A stretch of DNA of 64,000 nucleotides from Kistimonas asteriae. GTDB lineage: Bacteria; Pseudomonadota; Gammaproteobacteria; Pseudomonadales; Endozoicomonadaceae. The stretch's first letter is position 1. Each line of letters opens with the position of its first letter. Under the pieces are notes generated by a model. It ran no database searches. It worked only from the letters and a program-made list of their open reading frames with translations, and was not told the DNA's origin. The stretch spans positions 1 to 64,000 of the forward strand of contig NZ_JAEVHF010000010.1 in assembly GCF_018263925.1 (NCBI RefSeq), written 5' to 3'. Shown here one piece after another: positions 1 to 8,976 of the stretch. Both the position numbers and the translations under genes were made by a program.

Positions 1-60
<60 letters not shown>

Positions 61-69
61 GTGTTGTGT

Positions 70-145
70 GTCCCCTTCGTCTAGTGGCCTAGGACACCGC
101 CCTTTCACGGCGGTAACAGGGGTTCGAACCCCCTAGGGGACGCCA
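70..145 (+). tRNA. tRNA-Glu (TTC)
   Basis: A full 76-nt tRNA. Acceptor GTCCCCT pairs with AGGGGAC, and the anticodon loop CTTTCAC gives TTC. The gene ends with discriminator G and encoded CCA. It differs from the other Glu copies here by one T-loop base (TTCGAAC rather than TTCGAGT). It is the last gene of the upstream array before a terminator. Confidence 0.98.
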
Positions 146-155
146 CTCTTTTTTT

Positions 156-183
156 AAGCCGGTCTGAGGATCGGCTTTTTTTT
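156..183 (+). terminator. Rho-independent terminator of upstream tRNA array
   Basis: A nine-base-pair stem (156-164 with 169-177, including one G-T pair) has a TGAG tetraloop. It is followed by an uninterrupted T run through 183. It lies 10 nt after tRNA-Glu and closes the Gly-Glu transcript that enters from the left. Confidence 0.93.
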
Positions 184-326
184 GCCTGAAATTTTTGCGT
201 GTCTTTTAGGCTCGTTGTTCTTATTGATTAAACAGCACTTATTGCATCGGATAGTTGTGCTTTTGTCTCTGTATGTCTTATGCGTCGATATTCGTATATT
301 CCGCAGGTGATTGGGGACGGTTGTCC
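184..326. other. Intergenic spacer between two tRNA transcription units
   Basis: No convincing gene is visible. The reading frame on the minus strand across this stretch has no ribosome binding site and runs into the terminator hairpin. The next functional element is the promoter at 327-355. Confidence 0.6.
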
Positions 327-355
327 TTGACAGTATCGGGGGCTGTCCATAAAAT
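327..355 (+). promoter_or_regulatory. Sigma-70 promoter of tRNA array
   Basis: A perfect TTGACA (327-332) and TAAAAT (350-355) are separated by 17 bases. They are followed by a C-rich discriminator (tcgctccc), the type seen at stringently controlled stable-RNA promoters. It lies about 50 nt before the first tRNA-Ala. Confidence 0.85.
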
Positions 356-413
356 TCGCTCCCGTTCGCAGCTGTTACCGCAAGCATTTTGCTGAAACAG
401 TTCAACGGATATC

Positions 414-489
<76 letters not shown>

Positions 490-511
490 AATTCTGCTTG
501 TAAGAATTTGC

Positions 512-587
512 GTCCCCTTCGTCTAGTGGCCTAGGACACCGCCCTTTCACGGCGGTAACAGGGGTTCGAGTCCCCTAGGGGACGCCA
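512..587 (+). tRNA. tRNA-Glu (TTC)
   Basis: Same structure as the Glu copy at 70-145, with T-loop TTCGAGT. It is separated from the preceding tRNA-Ala by a 22-nt spacer that can form the small hairpin AATTCT...AGAATT. Confidence 0.98.
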
Positions 588-656
588 CTTTTATTTGAGT
601 GGTGTCATCTGCTCGAGACCGGATGTCGGTCGTTAAATAAAGCATCAGGGTTTTAA

Positions 657-740
657 GCGGGAATAGCTCAGTTGGTAGAGTACAACCTTGCCAAGGTTGG
701 GGTCGCCCAGAGCTGGAGAGTGAGTCTTGTTCCCCGCTCC
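657..740 (+). pseudogene. Degenerate tRNA-Gly relic (GCC anticodon, broken T-arm)
   Basis: The first 48 bases match tRNA-Gly, including the D-arm and anticodon GCC, apart from one change (GAGT for GAGC). The T-arm is replaced by a longer unrelated block (CCCAGAGCTGGAGAGTGA) with no TTC loop. The 3' end is CTCCG rather than CTCCA, so CCA is lost. At 84 nt it is 8 nt too long. It occupies the Gly slot after Ala-Glu, and an intact Gly copy follows directly. It is most likely non-functional. Confidence 0.8.
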
Positions 741-772
741 GACGTTGAAAATGTCGAAAAACAACTTTCATT

Positions 773-848
<76 letters not shown>

Positions 849-857
849 GTGTTAGAC

Positions 858-933
<76 letters not shown>

Positions 934-955
934 AATTCTTCTTGTAAGAATTTGC

Positions 956-1031
956 GTCCCCTTCGTCTAGTGGCCTAGGACACCGCCCTTTCACGGCGGT
1001 AACAGGGGTTCGAGTCCCCTAGGGGACGCCA
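956..1031 (+). tRNA. tRNA-Glu (TTC)
   Basis: Identical to the copy at 512-587, with the same 22-nt Ala-Glu spacer except for one base. The following spacer carries the GACCG...CGGTC mini-hairpin found in every Glu-Gly spacer of the arrays. Confidence 0.98.
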
Positions 1032-1101
1032 CTTTCTATTTGAGTGGTGTCATCTGCTCGAGACCGGATGCCGGTCGTTAAATAAAGCATTAGTGTTTTA
1101 A

Positions 1102-1185
1102 GCGGGAATAGCTCAGTTGGTGGAGCCCGACCTTGTTAAGGTTGGGGTGCGCAGGGCTAGAGAGTGAGTCTCGTTTCCCGCTCCA
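1102..1185 (+). pseudogene. Degenerate Gly-derived tRNA-like relic with GTT (Asn) anticodon
   Basis: This is 84 nt long. The acceptor stem is intact and CCA is encoded. The anticodon loop is TTGTTAA, giving GTT, with an anticodon stem that still pairs through one G-T. The D-arm has changes (GTGGAGCCC). The T-arm region is the same kind of longer block as in 657-740 (GCTAGAGAGTGAGTC), leaving a T-stem of about 3 bp with loop AGTGAGT and no TTC. The shared block shows both relics descend from one damaged ancestor. Confidence 0.75.
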
Positions 1186-1194
1186 GTGTTAGAC

Positions 1195-1270
<76 letters not shown>

Positions 1271-1292
1271 AATTCTTCTTGTAAGAATTTGC

Positions 1293-1368
1293 GTCCCCTT
1301 CGTCTAGTGGCCTAGGACACCGCCCTTTCACGGCGGTAACAGGGGTTCGAGTCCCCTAGGGGACGCCA
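1293..1368 (+). tRNA. tRNA-Glu (TTC)
   Basis: Identical to the other TTCGAGT-type Glu copies, with anticodon TTC and encoded CCA. Confidence 0.98.
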
Positions 1369-1437
1369 CTTTTATTTGAGTGGTGTCATCTGCTCGAGAC
1401 CGGATGTCGGTCGTTAAACAAAACATCAGTGTTTTAA

Positions 1438-1513
<76 letters not shown>

Positions 1514-1516
1514 GAT

Positions 1517-1551
1517 TAAAAAAACCGTCATCATTGGTGACGGTTTTTTTT
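1517..1551. terminator. Bidirectional Rho-independent terminator (tRNA array / pgi operon)
   Basis: The stem ACCGTCATC...GGTGACGGT has a 3-nt loop. It is flanked by an A run on the left and a T run on the right, so a U tract follows the hairpin on both strands. It can end the tRNA array from the left and the pgi operon from the right. Confidence 0.92.
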
Positions 1552-1656
1552 GTGTTTGCGTATATCCATCCTTTTATATCTGTTGACGTCGTTTCTTGTG
1601 CTTTCGATGTTAGCCGGCGAGAAATGTCAGCATTCCCGCCGGCAATGGAAGAGAAG

Positions 1657-3351
1657 TTATCGGTTGTTGTTACAGCGATTGTGTACTCGGCGATAGCGCT
1701 GTATCCATTGCTTCAGTGCCGGGTCTTCTGACGCGCATGGGGTGGTGCCGTGGAGTTGCTCAAAGATCTGGTCACCCAGTACTTTACCCAGTTCGACCCC
1801 AAACTGATCAAAACTGTTGATGCCCCAAATTACACCTTGAACGAATATCTTGTGCTCATACAGGGCAATCAGTGCGCCTAATGCTTCTGGGGTCAGGCTT
1901 TCCATGACCAGCAGGGAAGCGGGTTTGTTGCCTGGAATGGTTTTCTGTGGCGCCAGGGTATCGATAACTTTCTGGCTGACGCCTTCTTTTGACAGATCAT
2001 TCCGGATCTTTTCCTCTGAACAACCCAATGCCAGCGCTTGGGATTGTGCTAATGCATGGGCAAACAGCCAATCCTGTTGTTCGCCGATGGGTGCTTGACT
2101 GACCATCGGAACAATAATATCGACAGGAATAAGGCGAGTGCCCTGGTGCAGCAACTGATGGTACGCATGCTGACCATTGGTGCCGACACCGCCCCAGATC
2201 ACGGGGCCGGTCTGCCAGCTGACGGGTTGGCCGTCAGCGGTTACCCGTTTGCCATTACTCTCCATATCCATTTGCTGCAGGTGGGCAGGGAATGCTTCCA
2301 GGTCACTGGCGTAGGTCAGCACGGCATGGCTTTGTGCGCCAAAGTAGTTGCTGTACCAGATGCCCAGCAGGGCCATGATCACCGGCATGTTTTGCTCTAA
2401 TGGGGCAATCCTGAAGTGTTCATCCATGCTGTAGGCGCCGTGGAGCAGTCGCTCGAAGACAGTAAAACTGGTCATCAAGGGGATCATCAGGCCGATGGCT
2501 GACCAGAGTGAATAACGTCCGCCGACCCAGTCCCACAGTGGCAGGATGTTATCCGGTGCAATGCCGAACTGTGTGGCTTTGTCGATGTTGTTTGACACTG
2601 CAACGAAGTGACGGTGACTGTCCTGCTCTGGCATGCCCTGTTCCAGCATCCAGGCTTTGGCAGCCTCTGCATTGACGCGTGTTTCCAGAGTGCTGAAAGA
2701 TTTCGAGGCAACAATGAACAGCGTGGTTTCAGGATCAATCATCTTCAAGGTTGCAGCAAGATCCGCCGGGTCAACATTCACAACATAATGTGCGGTTAAC
2801 CCTTCACGGTGAAAGGGGCGTAATCCATCCAGCGCCGTCTTGACGCCCAAAAAGGAGCCGCCAATACCAATGTTGACGATATGTTTGATCGGTTTTCCGG
2901 TGTAGCCGGTCCATTCACCGCTGTGAACGCGCTGGCATAATGCGCGCATCCGGTCCAGTGTGTCTCGGATGGCAGGCATGACATCTGAGCCCTCAACCAG
3001 TACCGGCCGCTGGCTTCGATTGCGCAGTGCGGTGTGGAGGACGGCACGTTGCTCCGACGTGTTGATGGTGCTGCCACTAAACATGGCTTCCCGGCACTCT
3101 TCTAGTCGGGCTTCTCTGGCCAGTTTAATGAGATCTGACAAGGATTCTGTTGTGACCCGATGGCGGGAGTAATCCAGGCAGAGCCCAGCGGCGTCGATGG
3201 TGAGTTGCCGGCAACGTTCCGGTTGTTCCATCAGTCTCGCGAGAGGGGTTTCTGCGAGATTTTTACAGTGTGTTTCGAGCGAGGGTGAAACAGCGTATTG
3301 GCGCAGGGGAGAGGGGAGGCCAGGCTGTTGTTCGATTGGGGGTGTTTTCAT
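1657..3351 (-). CDS. pgi: Glucose-6-phosphate isomerase
   Basis: Converts glucose-6-phosphate and fructose-6-phosphate in the cytoplasm, linking the glucose PTS encoded upstream to glycolysis. The 564 residues are close to the usual length of about 550. Family signatures are present in order: GIGGS near residue 165, SKSFSTLET near 216, the catalytic region GGRYSLWSAIG near 278, GTNGQHAYHQ with the catalytic His near 390, and the C-terminal SFDQFGVELGK with the catalytic Lys. The ATG start has only a weak ribosome site. It is the last gene of a minus-strand operon with the HAD phosphatase, ptsG and the fused PTS protein, and ends before the bidirectional terminator. Having pgi in the same operon as glucose uptake makes functional sense. 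Confidence 0.97.
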   Translation of the reverse strand: MKTPPIEQQPGLPSPLRQYAVSPSLETHCKNLAETPLARLMEQPERCRQLTIDAAGLCLDYSRHRVTTESLSDLIKLAREARLEECREAMFSGSTINTSEQRAVLHTALRNRSQRPVLVEGSDVMPAIRDTLDRMRALCQRVHSGEWTGYTGKPIKHIVNIGIGGSFLGVKTALDGLRPFHREGLTAHYVVNVDPADLAATLKMIDPETTLFIVASKSFSTLETRVNAEAAKAWMLEQGMPEQDSHRHFVAVSNNIDKATQFGIAPDNILPLWDWVGGRYSLWSAIGLMIPLMTSFTVFERLLHGAYSMDEHFRIAPLEQNMPVIMALLGIWYSNYFGAQSHAVLTYASDLEAFPAHLQQMDMESNGKRVTADGQPVSWQTGPVIWGGVGTNGQHAYHQLLHQGTRLIPVDIIVPMVSQAPIGEQQDWLFAHALAQSQALALGCSEEKIRNDLSKEGVSQKVIDTLAPQKTIPGNKPASLLVMESLTPEALGALIALYEHKIFVQGVIWGINSFDQFGVELGKVLGDQIFEQLHGTTPCASEDPALKQWIQRYRRVHNRCNNNR

Positions 3352-3387
3352 TTCTGGACTGATGTATTCGCAAGGTAAGTTGGTATC

Positions 3388-4218
3388 TTACCGCATTGCG
3401 GCGCTGATACCGGGATCATTGAGTGAAAAGGTCTTTTCCAGATACGTTGCCACGGCTTCTTCGGCATCGGAACCAATAATTTCAAGCGCTGGCAACCGTT
3501 GTTTAAGGCGTTTATCGGCGTTTTGCATGATGAGTCCCTTACCGGCCGTAGTCAGCATATCGGCATCATTCAGGCCATCACCAAAGGCGATGCACTGTTT
3601 GGGTGAGATATTAAGGTGTCGGGCTATGCGCTGCATGGCGTTGCCCTTGCTGACGCCTGCCGCAGTAACCTCCATGCTCCAGGGGAGGGAAAAGGCAATG
3701 GCTACCTTATCTGAAAAACGGCTTTGCAGTTCCTCGCCATAAGCGGCAAGGCGATGGGTGTCGTGGCAGCTGAAGAAAAGCTTGGTGACGAATGTTGTTG
3801 GTAATGCGTCTCTGTTGCAAAAGAATCGCGGCAGGGCGGTGTCTTTATGATAGGACAATAGTGCTTCGTCGTACTGGTTAAAATACCAGCCTGAATCTTG
3901 GTAGAGGTGCACGGTGATGCCGGGTTTATCGATGAGGGCTGAAATTATCGCTTCTACAACGTCTGCAGGTAGATCTTTATGGAGTAGTGGTTCATTGGTG
4001 GGCGTGTAAGTACGGGCGCCATTGGCTGTGATCATAAAGGCGGGTAGCCCGAGAGTGTTTCTCAGGTCGGATACTTCGCTGGCATGACGGCCGCTGGCTA
4101 AAATCAGCTGACAACCTTTTTGGTTCAGTTGTTTAAGGGTCGAGGCTGTGTAAGATCCCAGTCGGTGGTCCGGTGTCAGAAGGGTGCCATCCAGGTCGGC
4201 TGCGATCAGTTGAAACAT
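3388..4218 (-). CDS. Cof-type HAD-superfamily sugar-phosphate phosphatase
   Basis: A haloacid dehalogenase-like hydrolase of the Cof/YidA subfamily. It probably dephosphorylates sugar phosphates or a related small molecule. Motif I DLDGTLL lies at residues 8-14 of the chosen product. ASGR is motif II. A lysine near KGNAMQR is motif III. GDGLNDADML is motif IV. The open frame extends 11 codons upstream to a TTG, but the ATG at 4218 places DLDGT at the usual distance from the N-terminus and has AGAAG ahead of it. It is 36 nt from pgi and separated from ptsG by a strong hairpin. Within a glucose operon it may relieve sugar-phosphate stress; that role is inference, and the substrate is unknown. 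Confidence 0.85.
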   Translation of the reverse strand: MFQLIAADLDGTLLTPDHRLGSYTASTLKQLNQKGCQLILASGRHASEVSDLRNTLGLPAFMITANGARTYTPTNEPLLHKDLPADVVEAIISALIDKPGITVHLYQDSGWYFNQYDEALLSYHKDTALPRFFCNRDALPTTFVTKLFFSCHDTHRLAAYGEELQSRFSDKVAIAFSLPWSMEVTAAGVSKGNAMQRIARHLNISPKQCIAFGDGLNDADMLTTAGKGLIMQNADKRLKQRLPALEIIGSDAEEAVATYLEKTFSLNDPGISAAMR

Positions 4219-4256
4219 GCGGCTTCTTCTATGGTTTGTCTGTGATGGCAATCAGT

Positions 4257-4284
4257 ATGGGCGCCTTCTGTCGAAGGCGCCCAT
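4257..4284 (-). promoter_or_regulatory. Strong intergenic hairpin between ptsG and the HAD gene
   Basis: A perfect 12-bp GC-rich inverted repeat (ATGGGCGCCTTC and its complement) has a 4-nt loop. It sits in the 71-nt gap of an otherwise tight minus-strand operon. No T tract follows on the minus strand, so it is more likely an RNA-processing or stabilising element, or an attenuator, than a full terminator. Confidence 0.6.
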
Positions 4285-4289
4285 TATTA

Positions 4290-6071
4290 TCAGGCTATGG
4301 CCTCCCTGGTGTGTTCATTCAATGCCTGTTCCCAGCCGGATGTGTTCTGTTCGCCAACCAGCAGGTGAATGACGGTATCGCTGCAGTGCATGGCTTCGGT
4401 GATGCCGGCCTGTTTCAGTGCTTGCGTGTCTGGCTCAATACCTTGTCCGAGTTCAACCCTTATACGGGTAAGCGCGCAGGCTTTGGCTGATCGGATGTTT
4501 TCTGCACCACCCAGAGCCTGAATTGCTGTTAAGGCATCGCTGTCTTTGATGTTGTTGCGTGGAGCAGTGTTTGTGGCGACAGCTTCTTTAGGCGCTTTCT
4601 CGGTCGCTGCAGCATCTGGCTGGGTTTGTGGGTGTTGTTTCAGGTACTGCTCCATATCGGTCTTGAGGTTGTCTGAACGGGTACCAAAAATGGCTTGAAC
4701 GCCGTTACCGACACGGACGACACCGGTTGCGCCGAGTTGCTTCAGGCGCGCGTCATTGACCTGTTCGGGGTGTCTGACTGCAATGCGCAGGCGCGTAATG
4801 CAGGCGTCCAGGCTGGTGATGTTGCCTGCGCCGCCGAAGGCAGCAATTAATTCACCGGCCATTGACGTGGTGTCATAGTCGACAGTGACGTCAGATTCAT
4901 CTTCACGCCCCGGTGTTTTCAGGTTGAGCCACTGGATGGTGACACGGAAGATGACGTAATACAGGACGGCGAACGCCAGACCCAGCACCAGGATGCCCCA
5001 GCCATTGGTGGAATTGCCGTAAAGCAGAGAGAAATCTATGAATCCATGGGAAAACGTCATGCCGTGCTTGATGCCCAGGGCAATACAGGTGAAATAGGCC
5101 AGACCCGCCAGCAGGGCATGGATGCCATAAAGAACGGGGGCGACAAACAGGAACGAAAATTCAATGGGTTCGGTGATCCCGGTCAAAAACGAGGTCAGTG
5201 CGGCAGAGATCATGATGCTGGCGATTCGGGCGCGGTTTTCCGGTTTGGCGGTGTGCCAGATGGCAATGGCTGCTGCGGGCAGGCCGAACATCTTGAAGAG
5301 ATAACCACCGGCCATGTTGCCTGCTGTTGGGTCGCCGGCGACATAGCGGGCAATCTCGCCAGTGAATTCCTTGCCGGTTTGAGGGTCGACGTATTGGCCG
5401 ACCTCAAAGAAGAAAGGCACGTTCCAGATATGGTGCAGTCCAAAAGGGATCAGCGCCCGCTCCACAATACCGTAAATGGTAAAAGCGGCGGCAGGGTTTT
5501 CGCTGGCAGCCCAGGTGGAGAAGGACTGGATTGCTGCACCGATGGGAGGCCAGACCAGCGCCAGGATGGCGGCCACGCCAATCGCCGCAAAAGCGGTCGC
5601 GATTGGTACGAACCGTTTACCGGCAAAGAAGCCGAGATAGGCTGGTAGCTCAATCCGGTAATAGCGATTGAATAGCCAGCTCGCAACAGCCCCGATAATT
5701 ATCCCGCCCATGACGCCGGTATCAATAGAATCGATACCCATGATGCGCGTGGTTTCGAGATCAAGCGCCGTGGCGAAAACGCCCATTGTGGCAATCATGA
5801 CCGCGTAACCGACCATGGCTGCCAGTGCAGCAACGCCGTCATTCTCGGTAAAGCCCAGTGCGACGCCGATGGCGAATATCAGCGGCAGGTTGCCGAACAC
5901 GGCGCCACCGGCCTGGGCCATGATCGTATTAACAATATCCGGAAAGAGTGAGAACCCCGCGGAACCCACGCCCAGCAGGATGCCGGCGGCGGGCAGTACT
6001 GCCACCGGCAGCATGAGTGACTTGCCGATTTTCTGAAGACTGGCAAAGGCGCGATGTGCAATTGTTGTCAT
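4290..6071 (-). CDS. ptsG: Glucose-specific PTS permease EIICB with an additional C-terminal EIIB domain
   Basis: Imports glucose with phosphorylation, using phosphate from the fused EIIA-HPr-EI protein encoded just upstream. The IIC domain (about residues 1-385, roughly ten membrane segments) matches E. coli PtsG much better than NagE. Examples are [46 protein letters not shown] and [23 protein letters not shown] domain follows the LKTPGRED linker with phospho-Cys in DACITRLR. After a linker rich in Ala, Thr and Pro there is a second IIB-like segment (last 85 residues or so) with Cys in [10 protein letters not shown]. Length is 593 residues against about 477 for E. coli PtsG. The ATG has GGAG 6 nt upstream. 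It lies 3 nt after the upstream gene, so they are cotranscribed. Confidence 0.93.
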   Translation of the reverse strand: MTTIAHRAFASLQKIGKSLMLPVAVLPAAGILLGVGSAGFSLFPDIVNTIMAQAGGAVFGNLPLIFAIGVALGFTENDGVAALAAMVGYAVMIATMGVFATALDLETTRIMGIDSIDTGVMGGIIIGAVASWLFNRYYRIELPAYLGFFAGKRFVPIATAFAAIGVAAILALVWPPIGAAIQSFSTWAASENPAAAFTIYGIVERALIPFGLHHIWNVPFFFEVGQYVDPQTGKEFTGEIARYVAGDPTAGNMAGGYLFKMFGLPAAAIAIWHTAKPENRARIASIMISAALTSFLTGITEPIEFSFLFVAPVLYGIHALLAGLAYFTCIALGIKHGMTFSHGFIDFSLLYGNSTNGWGILVLGLAFAVLYYVIFRVTIQWLNLKTPGREDESDVTVDYDTTSMAGELIAAFGGAGNITSLDACITRLRIAVRHPEQVNDARLKQLGATGVVRVGNGVQAIFGTRSDNLKTDMEQYLKQHPQTQPDAAATEKAPKEAVATNTAPRNNIKDSDALTAIQALGGAENIRSAKACALTRIRVELGQGIEPDTQALKQAGITEAMHCSDTVIHLLVGEQNTSGWEQALNEHTREAIA

Positions 6072-6074
6072 GAA

Positions 6075-8636
6075 TTACTCCTTCTCTTTCCATTGCGCCA
6101 GCAGCGCGCGCACCTGGGTGGCGTCTTCCAGGGTGAGAGCTTGTTGTGCCAGCGTACGGCAATCAGCAAGGCTGAGTTCACGGATGCGAGCTTTCACTAG
6201 TGGCAGGGATGGGACGCTGACGGACAGTTCGTTCACCCCAAGTCCCAGTAGCAGCGGGATGGCGGTGATATCGCTGGCAATGCCGCCACAGACACCGGTC
6301 CAGCGATTCTCTGTCCTGGCGCCTTCCACCGTCATGGCGATCAGGCGCAATACTGCCGGGTGCAGGCTGTCTATCCGGCTGGCCAGTTTAGGATGGCCGC
6401 GGTCCATGGCGAGGGTGTATTGGGTCAGGTCGTTGGTGCCGATGGAGAAAAAGTCAGCTTCTCGTGCCAGTTCCCGGGCCATCAGGGCGGCGGAGGGGAC
6501 TTCTATCATGATACCCAACTCAACGGCGCCATTCAGTGATTGACGTTCTTCCTCGACCAGTTTCCTGACCGCACGGAATTCTTCCAGGCTGGCAATCATG
6601 GGTAGCATGATACGAAGGTTGCCGGCTTTCGCGCTGCGTAAGAGTGCGCGAATCTGCCGGCGGAGCATGGTGGGGCGATTGATGCCGACACGAATACCGC
6701 GTTCTCCCAGGAAGGGGTTTTCTTCTTCGGGCAGTGGCAGATAGGGCAGGGGTTTGTCGCCGCCGACATCCAGGGTGCGGATGATGACCGGACGTTCTTT
6801 GCCCATCGCGCTGATAATATCGCTATAGATCTGCGTCTGTTCGTCTTCATCCGGTTCGGTTGTGCGATTAAGGTAGAGGAATTCGGTGCGCAATAGCCCA
6901 ATACCTTCTGCGCCCAGTTCCACGGCTTTGCGGGCTTCATCCAGTCCGCCCACGTTGGCAGCGACTTCTATAGATATGCCGTCCCGTGTGATAGCGGGTT
7001 GCTGGGTGGTTTGCAGGGCGGCCTGGAAGGTGCGTTCAGCCTGGTCTTTTTGTGTCTGACATAGGCTGATTTCATCCTCGGAGGGTGACAGCAGCAGGTA
7101 GCCCGCATCGGCATCCATAATGACGTTGGAACCGTCCGGTTGCTCGTTGATGCGGCTATCCATGCCGGCAAGGTAAGGAATGCCTAAAGAGCGAGCAATA
7201 ATGGCGGCATGAGAGCTGGCGCCGCCTTCGAGGCTGCAGACACCGGCTACTTTGTCGCGGTCCAGACTCAGCAGGTCTGATGGGGTAATGTCGAGGTATA
7301 CGGGGATCGCGTTGTCAGGCCAGTTTTCTGTGCCGAACGAGATGCCTGTCAATACAGCCAGAACGCGTTGGCCTACGTCATCAATGTCTGCGGCCCGGCC
7401 GGCCAGTAGGGGATTGTCCAGTGACTGCAGTGCCCGAACCTGTTGGTTGACTGAATCATTCCAGGCCCATGCGGCACTGCGCCCTTCTGAAATCAGGTTG
7501 CTGGCGGTTTCGGCCAGTGCAGGGTCTTCCAGCAGTTGCGCGTGGGCATTGAAGATTTCGGATTGTTCCTGTTCTCCAGCCGCGGCGAGTTTGGTGACCA
7601 GCTGTCGCAAATCATCAAAGGTTGATGCAATCGCGGTGTTCAGCTGATCGTGTTCAGCGGCTTTATCGGAGGCCCACTCCTGAAGTTCCGGATGTTGTTG
7701 GCGAATATGGGTGAGCTGCCCTATACCGAGACCGGGCGCGGCGCGAACCCCGTATAGACGGCGAGGGTCGCTTTGTTCGTTGGACAGTAGTGGGGTTTCA
7801 GTTTCTTCAGTGATAGCGGTTGGGGTGGTTGTTGAGGCAACGTCTTCCCCCAGGCCTGATTCAATGGCAGCAATGATGGAGGATACTGCGTTCCTGGCAT
7901 CCTCTCCCCAGGCTTTGATGGTGACTACGTCGCCCAGTCGGGTGTTGAGTTTCATCAGTTCGGTGACACTGTCACCCCGGGCTTCGATGCCATTACAGCT
8001 CAGCTTCACGGTTGCGTTGCACTGACGGCACAGTTCGGCGAGAACGGCAGATGGGCGTGCGTGAAGACCTTCCGGATTGGGGATGCGAATAGCATCTTCG
8101 GCATCCGCTTCACCCTGTTCTTGAAGTGATGTGCCGGGGGCGCTGGTTGATGCTGCGGAGCTGAGTACTAGCAGGCGATCGCTGCCAGCGTTGACATGTC
8201 CCGATGCTGGGTGGTTGATGGAGATGCCTTCTGGTCCCGTTTGTATAACGACGGTGATCAGGCTGCGTGCGTGGCAGGCGAGGTAGTCTGCATCAAATTG
8301 AAGTAGGGGTTGTCCAGCTTTTACTTTGTCGCCTTCGCTCACCTGTGGGCTGAAACCTTCCCCGCGGAGCGTCACGGTATCCAGGCCGACATGCATCAGG
8401 ATCTCAATGTCGCTGTCGGTTTTCAGTGTCAGTGCATGGTGAGCGGCATGTAGCTGTACAACTTCTCCATCAGCCGGTGCAAGCAGCATGTTATCGACGG
8501 GGTCAATGGCAATGCCGTCACCGAGCATACGCTCGGCAAACACCGGGTCGGGCACCTGATCGATAGGGATAATGGGGCCTGATAGGGGTGCCAGTAATGT
8601 GGTGTCATGCTGTACGGGAGGGGATGAAGGATTCAA
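6075..8636 (-). CDS. Fused PTS phosphocarrier: EIIA(Glc-type)-HPr-Enzyme I
   Basis: A cytoplasmic protein that carries phosphate from PEP through EI and HPr to EIIA and then to PtsG. Domain order: EIIA-Glc type, residues 1-160, with active His82 in LMHVGLDTV and supporting His67; HPr, about 180-265, with His192 in GLHARPSA; Enzyme I, about 290-853, with active His in GGASSHAAII and the PEP-binding signatures TEFLYLNR, LDVGGDKPLPY and GTNDLTQYT. Pseudomonas NagF/FPr-type proteins have the same order. The start is TTG at 8636, supported by GGAG 8 nt upstream; the next in-frame ATG (codon 37) would remove the EIIA N-terminus. Because the partner permease looks like PtsG rather than NagE, I leave the gene symbol empty. 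Confidence 0.95.
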   Translation of the reverse strand: MNPSSPPVQHDTTLLAPLSGPIIPIDQVPDPVFAERMLGDGIAIDPVDNMLLAPADGEVVQLHAAHHALTLKTDSDIEILMHVGLDTVTLRGEGFSPQVSEGDKVKAGQPLLQFDADYLACHARSLITVVIQTGPEGISINHPASGHVNAGSDRLLVLSSAASTSAPGTSLQEQGEADAEDAIRIPNPEGLHARPSAVLAELCRQCNATVKLSCNGIEARGDSVTELMKLNTRLGDVVTIKAWGEDARNAVSSIIAAIESGLGEDVASTTTPTAITEETETPLLSNEQSDPRRLYGVRAAPGLGIGQLTHIRQQHPELQEWASDKAAEHDQLNTAIASTFDDLRQLVTKLAAAGEQEQSEIFNAHAQLLEDPALAETASNLISEGRSAAWAWNDSVNQQVRALQSLDNPLLAGRAADIDDVGQRVLAVLTGISFGTENWPDNAIPVYLDITPSDLLSLDRDKVAGVCSLEGGASSHAAIIARSLGIPYLAGMDSRINEQPDGSNVIMDADAGYLLLSPSEDEISLCQTQKDQAERTFQAALQTTQQPAITRDGISIEVAANVGGLDEARKAVELGAEGIGLLRTEFLYLNRTTEPDEDEQTQIYSDIISAMGKERPVIIRTLDVGGDKPLPYLPLPEEENPFLGERGIRVGINRPTMLRRQIRALLRSAKAGNLRIMLPMIASLEEFRAVRKLVEEERQSLNGAVELGIMIEVPSAALMARELAREADFFSIGTNDLTQYTLAMDRGHPKLASRIDSLHPAVLRLIAMTVEGARTENRWTGVCGGIASDITAIPLLLGLGVNELSVSVPSLPLVKARIRELSLADCRTLAQQALTLEDATQVRALLAQWKEKE

Positions 8637-8841
8637 TCGTATTGCTCCGCGATAACAAGGCGTAAGGAAATATCCAGGGAGCGGCCGGCGTAGTGTGAAC
8701 GTTGATGTACGTCATGCGCTGGTGCTTCCCGCTGCCCACTGTAAGGATTTTGGGGGCACTCATATTGATACAGCTCAAATACGCAAGGTATTTGGGTGCA
8801 GAACAGGGCGCCGCTATAAGCGTAAGCTGTAGGCACCTGTT

Positions 8842-8876
8842 ACCGATTTATCATCAGACTGTAGTCTGGTATCGGT
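8842..8876. promoter_or_regulatory. Nested palindrome upstream of the PTS operon, possible operator
   Basis: The outer arms ACCGAT (8842-8847) and ATCGGT (8871-8876) enclose a perfect inner palindrome CAGACT-GT-AGTCTG (8855-8868). It lies about 210 bp upstream of the TTG start of the PTS operon, inside the 340-nt gene-free region 8637-8976. Such a dyad fits a repressor operator, for example of a GntR- or LacI-type regulator, but no regulator gene is nearby. Nothing else is evident in that region. Confidence 0.45.
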
Positions 8877-8976
8877 AGGGGAAACGTTCAAGGAATTGGG
8901 TGTATTTGAAGCGAAAACGCTGATGCTTCAGAAGGTATGTAAAACTGGAATGAGGTAAAATGAACGGCTTTCGATA

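Noticed and set aside
657-740. A class II tRNA with a genuine long variable arm
   Set aside because: The extra bases replace the T-arm, no TTC T-loop can be placed, and CCA is lost, so it is better explained as a damaged Gly tRNA.
3197-3742. 181-codon plus-strand frame over the pgi/HAD junction
   Set aside because: It is antisense to two recognised genes and shows no family features.
5046-5648. 200-codon plus-strand frame inside ptsG
   Set aside because: It lies wholly antisense to a well-conserved gene, has no ribosome site, and its composition follows that of the opposite strand.
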